A DNA stretch of 64,000 nucleotides from Pictodentalium vernedei. Lineage: Eukaryota > Mollusca > Scaphopoda > Dentaliida > Dentaliidae. Shown in pieces: positions 55,611-64,000 of the stretch. The notes under the pieces are model-generated. The model saw only the letters and a program-made list of their open reading frames with translations. It was not told where the DNA came from and ran no database searches. Position 1 is the first letter of the stretch; the number at the start of each line of letters is the position of its first letter. The translations under genes and the position numbers were made by a program. The stretch spans positions 537,500,971-537,564,970 of the forward strand of contig CM062297.1 of assembly GCA_031216915.1 (NCBI GenBank). Direction: 5' to 3'.

Positions 55611-55665
<55 letters not shown>

Positions 55666-55857
55666 CTTGTTTACCCTACATACCGAGGTACCCTATTGTT
55701 TGTCCTTTGTGTGGACTAACGGTTTCTACCTCGTTTTGCCGGTACAGTTCTGGGAAAACAACCGAGGTAAAGGGTTTCTTTTGTCTTTTGTACCTCGGTA
55801 AGGCAAAACTCGCAAACTCTTTTGTCTAGTTACCTCGTCAAGTTGGTAAGACAAACC

Positions 55858-55923
<66 letters not shown>

Positions 55924-57464
55924 CTTGTCTACCCTACATACCGAGGTACCCCATTGTTTGTCCTTTGTGTGGACTAACGGTTTCTACCTCGTTTTGCCGG
56001 TACAGTTCTGGGAAAACAACCGAGGTAAAGGGTTTCTTTTGTCTTTTGTACCTCGGTAAGGCAAAACACGCAAACTCTTTTGTCTAGTTACCTCGTCAAG
56101 TTGGTAAGACAAACCTACACACACACACACACACACACACATACACATGGATGGACGGACAGACACACACACACTTCAATCACTATATGCCACCCGACTT
56201 AAGTCGGGGGCATAAAAACATTTCCAAGTGAGGACTTTCAGCTTAGAATGAAACCAAAGTTGTTATCAGTTCCCAAACACTGGTTTTGATTCAGTGACGT
56301 ACATGAAAGGCCATCAACTAAAATGTGAGTTGCACTCTCTTTTCAATGTCCAGATACAGTGTCTCAGTTCAGCTTGTAAAGCAAAACTTCTGCAGCCTTA
56401 TTCAAATGCAACAGAAATATAAATGAACACAATTTTAGAGGAATTCTCTGTTGAAAAACACCCTTTTAAAAAAAACAAACATCTGAAGGAGTTGGTGATC
56501 AGGTGTTTGAACTGGGTCAATCAACACAACAAAAACAGCTGATTAAGACAAAAGTGACAAAGTTTTTTATAACGCTTAAATGGTACAAACATATTTTTGC
56601 TTTTCATAATGCATTTTACAATCATTTTAATCAAGATTCATACACTTTAACGTTGCTGAAATTCCAGAACTTTTCCAGTATATTTTCAGTGTCCATTGAG
56701 AATTTTCCTGTACCATAGTCAAAGTTCTTGACTATACAACTACTTGAACTTGTGACAATAAAGGCATATACCATATTTTAGAAAATGCAGAAGTAATTAA
56801 CAGGTCTTCAAAGATCACTGAGAAATTGAAGTAACCTGTGTGAGGGCTAGTACCAAGCATTATCAATGCCAAACAACTTCAAATTATCACATGGGTAAGA
56901 GTTTGTTTGGGATGATAAATTAACGTATGGGTAACAAACATTACAATTCAAGTAGATTTTCAGTATTTGCCAACTTGAGATCATTTCTCCAGTATTTTTC
57001 CATGCAAAACCATTTTCCCAGAATTTTCCAGTTTTCAAGTATGGCATACGAACCCTGTTTTAATGATTTTCGAACAGAGGAATGCCAAGACTATATATCA
57101 ATCCTTTGAAACTGATCACAAATCAACTCAGAACCATTTCAAAAGTGCTATATTTTTTTTCACTGATATTTTCCGTGATTTTCGGCTCAAGTAGAATCTT
57201 TTCTGGGCAACCAGAAACATTTCATACCCGAGTATTTTCCAGAAATTCTGGAAGGTCTTAACATGTCTGTATCAAAACCACTCAATGTACAACTATTTTG
57301 AAATAGAGAGGATTGAATGCATTTTTTACATAAGTAATTTGACAGAGAGAGTATGTCCATCCAGCCCCCACCCCTCCCTGGAAAATGTTTTTAAAAAAAG
57401 ATATGCAACTAACAGTACACTATCCAGGGAAATTTCGAGGTTACACCCTTTCAAAATTAGTATA
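55611..57464. repeat. Right copy of the ~1.86-kb duplication flanking the PLE array
   Basis: Repeats 42655-44522 starting inside an AC tract and, unlike the left copy, continues past 'aaaattagtata' into 'catgtatttatc', so this copy carries the uninterrupted original right flank. It includes the element 5 right end with its hairpin (56188-56212) and the hAT-like right end (to 57269, followed by TATCAAAA). Confidence 0.93.
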
Positions 57465-58389
57465 CATGTATTTATCTTTTCCATGCAGTATTAAATCTCC
57501 CTTCACACAGATCATAGAAGGTCCATTTCAGGTTTTTTCTTTTGCAATTGCTAAATGGAAGATGCGAAAATGTGGTGTGCAAATCGATGAATATCCCAAA
57601 TATATTTTATGTATGAATGAAATTTAAGGTGTACAAAAAGTAATGCCTCCATTACATATATGTATCACTTTGTTCAGAGGTTGATGTTTTGATAAAAATA
57701 CAGCAGGGCCAATTTAGGGAAGCTTCTTTGGGTACAGGCTGGTTTTAGTTGAACTTCTTCACTGAAGAGCCAAAATGTGCCTTTTTAGAAGTAAATGAAC
57801 AGGGGAGTTAGTTTCCCCTCCCCAACCAAAATTTTTCTTGACAAAGTGCAAAATGTAATTTACACTGAATGTTGTATGTTATATATAGTTACAAGTATTT
57901 CAGTTGCTTCCCCATGTAGGTCATGGGGCAAGGGGCGAGGCTATGTTACTGGGGTATTTGACAGTAGAAAAGTGCAGGAACCACCACAGAATTTCAGAAA
58001 TTTGGGGCCATTGGAGGATGTGCTGATACATGTATACAGGAATATGGTGCAACCCTCCCCACCCCCCAAAAACAAGGTCAATGAGTTGGCACAGCCAACA
58101 GATGCTCCCCAAGCACAAAGGATGGTTATTCTCCTGCCCCCAACTGCCAAGCATGAGTTTCTAGTCATTTGTCTTTGTTGATATTGAATTAATAAATATC
58201 TTATCTCCATTAAACCATACAGAAGGCCACCAAATATTCAATGGGACACTAATGCCCCGCTTCATAAAAAACTTTATTTTAGTGTTTAATAAAGTCCAAA
58301 AAGGGGCAATAATTCCATAAAAAATTATCGCTCTACACTCAAAATTAAACCCATCTGGTATACTGTCTACAATAAGTTATATTCTAAGT
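57465..58389. other. Unassigned sequence with one dispersed-repeat copy
   Basis: An open frame at 57795-58181 has no recognisable domain. The words 'actggggtatttgacagtag' (about 57947) and the surrounding sequence recur in variant form near 60.48 kb and 61.16 kb, so it is probably a relic repeat rather than a gene. Confidence 0.5.
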
Positions 58390-59095
58390 TTAATTGAAAT
58401 CGGACACTTATAACTCCAGTTACCATCTGGAAACCAATATCAACATGTCTTCTAAGTCAGACATATTGATATTGGTTTCCAGACGCCCCAAAATTTTGGA
58501 CCAAGCCCAGAATCAATCCCAACCTTCATTATATTGTTACAAATCTATGTATAAAATTTTGTTATATGTTGTTCACTCAAACTCAAGTTATTGTCCGGAA
58601 ATCAACATCAAAATGTTTTTTAAGTAGGAAAAGGGTCATAACTCTCTGCCCAAAAATATCGGATCAAGCCCACTATCAATCCCAACCTGTATTATGTGGT
58701 TATAAACTATGTATAAAATTTTGTTCACTCAATCTAAAGTTATCATCCGGAATCCAATATCAACATGTTTTTTTTAAGTAAAACAAGTGCCACAACTCTG
58801 CAAAAAAAATATCGGACTAAGCCCAATAACAATCCCAACCTGTATTATGTGGTTATAAACCTATGTATAAAATTTTGTTTCATTTTGTCCACTCAAACTA
58901 AAGTTATTGTCCGGAGACCAATATCAACGTTTTTGAAGTAAAAAAAGGGCCATGACTCTGCTAAAAAATACCAAACCAAGCCCACTATCAATCCCAACCT
59001 GTATTATGTGGTTATAAACCCATGTATAAAATTCTGTTTCATTTTGTTCAGTTAAACTAAAGTTATTGTCTAGAAACCATCTGTTTTGGACAGAC
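58390..59095. repeat. Tandem repeat, ~175-bp units
   Basis: 'gcccactatcaatcccaacctgtattatgtggttataaac' and 'aagttatcatccggaaaccaatatcaacatg'-type words recur at about 58500, 58670, 58825 and 58980. Ends in 'ggacagacggatggac'. Confidence 0.85.
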
Positions 59096-59760
59096 GGATG
59101 GACATCCTAAGAGATGGGTAGATATGTGCCTATCAGTTATGTGGCTGCAAGTAGTTATGTGCCTTATATTTTTAAGTGGCTTCTCAAATTAATGTGGCTC
59201 CTTTGTCCAACCAACAGTTATGTGGCTTATATTTGTAAGCGGCTTCTCCAAATTAAGTGGCCTTTTTTCTAACAAATGGCTATTTATGTGTCCAATGACC
59301 ATTCATATATTTTATGTGGCTTATATTTTTAAGTGGCTTCCAAACTTTTATGTGGCTGTCCAGGGCTCGCCTTGAGTAAAATGGTCGGGGCCTAAAAAAA
59401 GTGCCCCACATATTGAGGTCAGGGCCTTTTTGGGACTGATTTTCCATTTTGTCCATTATTGTTAGTGCTTTTTTGTGGAAATGTCGGGGCTTGAAAAAAA
59501 GCCCCCAGCAAGTGCTCCTCGGGGCTGATCTCGGGGCCTGGGCTGATCAGCCCCGACTCAAGGCAAGCCCTGGCTGTCCATATATTTGTAAGTGGCTTCC
59601 CAACATTTATGAAGCTGTCCATATAAAATTTTATGAAGCTTATATTTTTAAGTGGCTTCTCAGCTTTTATGTGGCTATCAATTATGTGGCTGCCAATAGA
59701 TGGACATCTAAAAATTTGGACACTGCTTTTCCAACCTTTAATGTGACTATGATGTAATGT
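59096..59760. repeat. Short-period repeat 'ttatgtggcttatatttttaagtggcttc'
   Basis: At least six degenerate copies between 59150 and 59700, interrupted by a small hAT-like MITE (59362-59571). Confidence 0.75.
59362..59571. mobile_element. Small hAT-like MITE, 210 bp
   Basis: Termini AGGGCTCGCCTTGAGT and ACTCAAGGCAAGCCCT are inverted repeats with one mismatch. The 8-bp target duplication GGCTGTCC lies at 59354-59361 and 59572-59579. No coding capacity. Confidence 0.85.
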
Positions 59761-59777
59761 GTCTTATTTAGTCATAT

Positions 59778-60142
59778 TTATTTATTTATTTAGTATGGTT
59801 TAACAACAAATTAACAGCCAGGGTCACATCATGTCGGTGACAGCTTTACGGATGGAGGAAGCTGAGTACCCGGAGAGAACCACCGAGCAACGACGAGCAG
59901 CTGTCTGCTCCCCAACATCGTAACTCGGAACTCTGCACTGCGGAACAGGCAGGGTTAGATTGGTTGAAGACATGTGCACCATCGACATACAGTACGCCAT
60001 GGTGCCCCCATGTAGGCAATCAGAGTTAAGTGTCTTGCCCAAGGACACAACGCAGGAGCACGAATCAGTCGCTGAAATGGTCACCCATCCAACTACTAAC
60101 CGCGCTTGACATTGCTTAACTTCGGCGATCTGACGAGAACCA
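59778..60142 (-). mobile_element. 5S rRNA-headed SINE (SINE3-like)
   Basis: Read on the minus strand, the head matches the 3' half of 5S rRNA ('gaagttaagcaatg', 'ggttagtagttggatgggtgacc'). A body with 'ccttgggcaagacacttaac' and an (AAAT)n tail follow. A 14-bp target duplication TTATTTAGTCATAT flanks it (59764-59777 and 60143-60156). Confidence 0.9.
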
Positions 60143-60239
60143 TTATTTAGTCATATAGATGATTTTTAGATGACTGAAAAATTAGCCACATAAATGTCCA
60201 TTTTGCCAAAGCCTAGCCACATAAGCAATAAGTAGTCAT

Positions 60240-60360
60240 TTGTAAACAGGGATGGATGAATGGATGAACAAAATGATGGGCAGATAGATGGTCAGAAAGA
60301 CAGACAGATGGACAGGACAGCGACTATATGCTCCCCAAAATTTTGTTTCAGGAGCATAAA
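60240..60360. repeat. GATG/CAGA microsatellite and terminal hairpin of a pearl-like element
   Basis: 'gatggatgaatggatgaac...cagacagatggacagg' followed by a hairpin ATGCTCC...GGAGCAT (60328-60356) and AAA. The matching array is probably 58390-59095, separated by later insertions. Confidence 0.65.
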
Positions 60361-60623
60361 AAGTAGGTACCTTTTTTCTTTTCATGCTGGAGGCCTATTA
60401 TTTGTTCTTTCACATAGACTTAGGGACTGGATCATAGAATTTGATTTTTTTTTGAAGGGGTGGCGGATCCCTGGCTTGCCAAACTGGAGTATTTGATAAT
60501 AAACAGGGACACCGCCCTCTCCCCAAACTTCTTTTTATCATGCTTTATAGTAGTTGCTCCACCATGCAGATCACAGGCACAACTCATAGTATTTGAGATT
60601 TGGGAGCATGCCACAGAGGTAGG
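60361..60623. other. Dispersed-repeat copy
   Basis: 'aaactggagtatttgataataaacagggacaccgcc' and neighbours resemble 57900-58010 and 61030-61260. No gene. Confidence 0.5.
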
Positions 60624-60635
60624 CCAATAGGTTAT

Positions 60636-61002
60636 TCATTTATTTATTTATTTGTGTTTAAGGTCACATACATATGCACAATGGCTAATCATGACCGTGT
60701 CAGTTTTATGGGTGGAGGAAGCTGAAGTACTCGGATAACCACCGAGCATCGACGAGCAACTGTCAGTTCCTCAACATTCTAACTCTGTTCAAGCTCTGCT
60801 CAAGCAGGTTTACAGAGGTTAAAGATATGTGCACCATCAACCTGCAGTACGCCTTAGTACACAGCATCATCATGCACCCATGTAGGCAACTGGGATAAAG
60901 TGCCTTGCCCAAGGACACAACATGGGTCGTCCCGCACTGGGATTGAACTTGGGACTTCTAACACAGAAGTCCAACAGTCTACCACTGACCCACTGCACTT
61001 CT
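60636..61002 (-). mobile_element. tRNA-headed SINE
   Basis: Minus strand: the head has an A-box-like 'tcagtggtagactgttgg' and a B-box-like 'aagttcaatccc'. The body ('ccttgggcaaggcactttatcc', 'catgggtgcatgatg') is shared with the 5S-headed SINE, followed by an (AAAT)n tail. A 12-bp target duplication CCAATAGGTTAT lies at 60624-60635 and 61003-61014. Confidence 0.9.
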
Positions 61003-61014
61003 CCAATAGGTTAT

Positions 61015-61270
61015 AGTTTAATATACAGATGCATGCACCACTCCTAATTTGTATTTTTCTTATTTTTTACCGCCTTGCAGTAGGCCTAAGCCCTATTAGT
61101 TGCTCCTACCTGCAGATAAAAAAAATTGCGATTTTTGGGGTCCCGCCTCCAGGCTTTGCCACTGGGGTATTTAATAACAGACCTACAAAAATACAAGAGG
61201 AGGGGGCAAACCTTCCCAATATTTCTTTTTTTCTCATGCATGTGTTTTGGTTGTGGTTTACCCTCTCTGT
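61015..61270. other. Dispersed-repeat copy
   Basis: 'gccactggggtatttaataacagacctac' and flanking words parallel 57947 and 60485. An 88-codon open frame over it is not credible as a gene. Confidence 0.45.
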
Positions 61271-62313
61271 ACTACAAATAGAATTTAATGCCTAAAAAAG
61301 AGTTAAAAACCCATTTCTCAAGCTCTCCAACATGATCCTTTTGGCTGCCGCATGCTCTCTTTTTATAACCGATGTAAACTTAAAAAAAATAAAAATTAAA
61401 AGGTTTATCCAAGTTAATAAAATTGATAAATTCTTGCAATCAAGGGATTAAACACACCACCACCTATGCTATTCTGTAGATTATGAGGCCTAAAACATAA
61501 AACAACCCATTCTGTTTTTACATAAACCCATTTATGGATGCAAGTTATATGTGCAGCCTTTCGAACAACTTGACCTTGACTTCTGTCATTTCCCCCAACA
61601 CTGTGGCTAACAGCATGAAATTATATTATTAACTGGTTGAGTGCTAGAAGCCACTATCAGGGCACTACAGAAAAGTTTTGAAAGGCACTTTAGTGGCTTT
61701 ACACGGTATTCATTACCTCATTTGTTCAGCAGTTGAAACACAAAAAATGTTTAAACATTGTTTTATTACAATTTATTGGAGAGAGCCAAGGCACTCACCA
61801 AATAATTGTAACAAAACAATTGTTTGTGAATAAACACTTACTAAACTGGGGCTCCTTTTGCTTGTAGCATGGTACCCTTGAAAAAAAAAAATATCCATGT
61901 CACAAATCACCTTTGAAAAATAATTTAGAACTCTACCAGTTAACACATTTGTGTTGACTGCATTCTAGGCATACCTGAAGAATATTCGAGCATGAATGTT
62001 AATTGAAGAAAGCACCACTTTGTATTTTACAATACAGTTAGCAATATTCTAGACTCACTTTTAAAAGTCACTTTTATTTGTCACAGGCAAATTTGAAATA
62101 GTTGCATGGAAACTTGGAAAGAATATGTACTTGTCATGTCACTACCTAAATATATAAAAATGCATGTGAAACAGCGATTGATGATAACTTTCATCCTAAC
62201 TTTCCTCATTTTTCACATTTACCCTTTACCCAACGTGACGGCCAAAACTGGCCAGTGTTATTCACAAAAAATGCCATTCAAGTTTCGTTATTTTTTAAAT
62301 TTTTTGCCTAAAA
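61271..62313. other. Unassigned AT-rich sequence
   Basis: About 1 kb with no recognisable ORF, repeat or terminal structure. Confidence 0.5.
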
Positions 62314-64000
62314 CAAGAGGCCCCACGTGGCCTTAATCGCTCACCTGACAAAGTGACTCTAAAAAGTATTTTAGGTCACCTTCACCATGTCATGCCTCAT
62401 CAACATTAACTGGTTGAGTGATAGATTTTGTTTGAAGTTCAACATTTGTTACCTAAAATTAGTTTTATTTAAAATCGTTGATGTGTGGCCTATCTCCAAT
62501 GATTTTTAATAAAGCAAATTTATCTCTGCAGACAAACTGGTTTAGCATGAAGCACAAACAAGGAATGTGAAGAGATAGCCTTGGACATCTCTCCCCAACT
62601 GTGGATATCTTCCATGTGCTACATGTATATATTTGCATGCAAGAAAACAAAAATTTTCACAAATTTTCCAAAATATTAGTTTTTTTTATCATCATTGGAA
62701 CAAGCTCAAACAGCTTATTCCAATAGGGGTATGGGAAGATCAGGTATATTTTTGAGACAGAAATGTGAATATATAAATAATGGTGTTTTTTTGTGAATGA
62801 TGCTGGAGAATTTTGCGTAAAGATATGGTAAATGGTTTGTTCTAGATACAGAATGATGCAAAAGTATTTAAATTTGATTAGGCAAGTTGTTCCTATAATG
62901 CATTTAAAAATTGAAGTAACTGTTTTTTTGCTGACAAACTTTTAGATGTGTGTGTCTGTGTTTGTGTGTGTGTGTGTGTGTGTTTGTGTGTGTGTGTGGG
63001 GGGGGGGGGGGGGGGGGGGTAAGAGTGTTCTTGCAAACAAAATTTCTGAATAAATGGAAAATTTTATTTTTTGTGTGAAAGACATAGTGCGTGAATGTTG
63101 ATTGGAACAAGCTTAGAGAGCTCATTTTAATGTGAAGTCATAAAGCTGTGTTTTACGTACAAAATTCTGGAATAACTAAAAAAATTGCTTTTTTGACTCA
63201 AAAAGCATGGTGTGCGACCTCTCATTGGAATGAGCTCAAAAAGCTCATTCCAATGGGGTATTTACAAGCGATAAGTACATGTATGTTTAAGAGACAAAAA
63301 TTAAAATTTGAATAGCGATTTTTGCGAAGAATGCTGACAAGTTTTGGCAGTGATGCTGGTAAAAAGGTAAGATATGCAAAGTGGTTGTTTTTTAGAGGCG
63401 ACATTTAATTAAGGGGAATTAACCCTTGATTACTGAGGTAACTTCTAAAAGTACTGAAATTTCATGAAGCAATGTGAATAACAGACAACAGTTGCCTAAA
63501 AATTTCATGAATAACTAAAATTTTTATTCCTTTGTCTCGAAAACATGGCATATGACCTTTGTTGCAATGAGCTGAATGCATGTGTTCCAATGAGGGGTCA
63601 TAAAATTTGAACGGAGATTTGTGTGAATAATGCATTAGTACTGCTAGATTTGGGTAAACGGTTCACCCTGGATACCACCCCTTCTATAGTAGATCTTTTC
63701 TGCAAATTTTGTCTAAGATTCTATCAACTTTACAAATAAATACGTTCATGAATCACAATCAGATCCACCCCACAATGTTGCATACCAAATATCAAAAGAT
63801 TCTGCCTGCTGGATCTGGAGAAGAAGATTTTTTAAGAAATATGCCTGAAATGCACTAAGTTAAAATTTGGGCTCCTATACGGAGCTCAAATATAAACCCA
63901 GGGGGCCGATTTGAACAAACTTGAATCAGATCCACCCCACAATGTTGCTTACCAAATATGAAAAGATTCTGAAGCTGGATCTGGAGAAGAAGATTTTTTA
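62314..64000. mobile_element. Pearl/HINE-like element C, continuing beyond the window
   Basis: Left end 'caagaggccccacgtggcct' (hairpin) with 'cgctcacctgac', as in elements A and B. At 63750-64000 there are ~167-bp units identical in type to the array of element A. The stretch between (62350-63750) is unlike the A and B arrays and is probably an insertion or a different module. Confidence 0.75.
62680..63600. repeat. Series of GGAATGAGCTC hairpins
   Basis: Hairpins or half-hairpins at about 62697-62727, 63098-63130, 63223-63255 (14-bp perfect stem CATTGGAATGAGCT/AGCTCATTCCAATG) and 63560-63595. Sequence after each is related ('ggggta', 'gacaaaaat', 'gcgaagaatgctg'), so this looks like a diverged tandem repeat whose unit carries a palindrome. 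A GT microsatellite (62947-62997) and a G22 tract (62998-63019) lie inside. Confidence 0.65.

Larger units (their letters stand above)
44523..55612 (+). mobile_element. Penelope-like element (PLE) tandem array: truncated unit plus two full units
   Basis: Three head-to-tail units with a 4947-bp period. Unit 1 (44523-46663) keeps only the C-terminal ~330 codons of ORF2 and the 3' region. Unit 2 (46664-51610) and unit 3 (51611-55612) have intact ORF1 and ORF2. Unit 3 stops within its 3' region at 'cctcaaacacac', joined to an (AC)n tract. A 5'-truncated copy upstream of full copies is the pseudo-LTR arrangement typical of Penelope elements. Units 2 and 3 differ by only a few dozen substitutions, mostly not disrupting frames, so the array looks young and possibly competent. 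Confidence 0.93.

Noticed and set aside
57795-58181. A 128-codon ORF as a host exon
   Set aside because: It overlaps a dispersed-repeat copy and has no recognisable domain or splice context.
60060-60142. A 5S rRNA gene on the minus strand
   Set aside because: Only part of 5S matches, with substitutions, and it is joined to a SINE body with (AAAT)n tail and target duplications.
60930-61002. A tRNA gene on the minus strand
   Set aside because: A- and B-box-like words are present but no cloverleaf can be closed, and it is the head of a SINE.

Overview
The window is non-genic DNA from an animal genome and consists almost entirely of layered transposable elements and tandem repeats. I found no host gene, rRNA gene, functional tRNA gene or CRISPR array. 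A mollusc, most likely a bivalve, is suggested by the repeats. Several are tandem-repeat elements with a short GGAC/GACA-type microsatellite and a terminal hairpin, resembling the pearl/HINE class described in bivalves; others carry 'gggccataactc'-type units or (AAAT)n-tailed SINEs. That is an inference, not a measurement.

Layout. 1-8.1 kb: a ~145-bp tandem-repeat element interrupted by a nearly complete DIRS-1-like tyrosine-recombinase retrotransposon (151-6686, minus strand), with inverted terminal repeats, an internal complementary region, gag, RT/RNase H/methyltransferase and a frameshifted recombinase. 8.1-9.5 kb: two foldback repeats and another tandem repeat. 9.5-17.8 kb: a complete Ty3/gypsy-type LTR retrotransposon (minus strand) with a 5-bp target duplication, ~985-bp LTRs, a tRNA-Pro-like PBS and a SCAN-like gag. 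Its domain order is gag-PR-IN-RT-RH, the Gmr1 type. Its gag is split by a 1189-bp hAT-like element. 17.9-20.6 kb: repeats and unassigned DNA.

20.6-44.3 kb is a nest six layers deep, from outside in: a hAT-like element (ends 20615 and 44327, 8-bp target duplication TATCAAAA); a 335/515-bp tandem-repeat element (about 21.1-41.87 kb); DIRS copy 2 (about 23196-41163); pearl-like element A (23994-34957); DIRS copy 3 (about 25921-34804); pearl-like element B (26247-28184). Both inner DIRS copies are heavily decayed.

44.5-55.6 kb is a head-to-tail array of a Penelope-like element: one 5'-truncated unit, then two units with intact ORFs, period 4947 bp. Each full unit has ORF1 (499 aa, SGNH-hydrolase-like C-terminus) and ORF2 (reverse transcriptase plus GIY-YIG nuclease). 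ORF2 lies in the -1 frame, and a canonical UUUAAAC slippery heptamer sits directly on the ORF1 stop codon, so ORF2 is probably made as an ORF1-ORF2 fusion by ribosomal frameshifting. The array is flanked by a ~1.86-kb direct duplication that begins in an (AC)n tract. 57.5-64 kb: tandem repeats, a small hAT-like MITE, two SINEs sharing a body but with different heads (5S rRNA-like and tRNA-like), and the start of another pearl-like element.

Most coding sequence belongs to retroelements. The best candidate for something undescribed is the two-ORF Penelope element with its frameshift signal. The Gmr1-type element and the six-layer nest come next.
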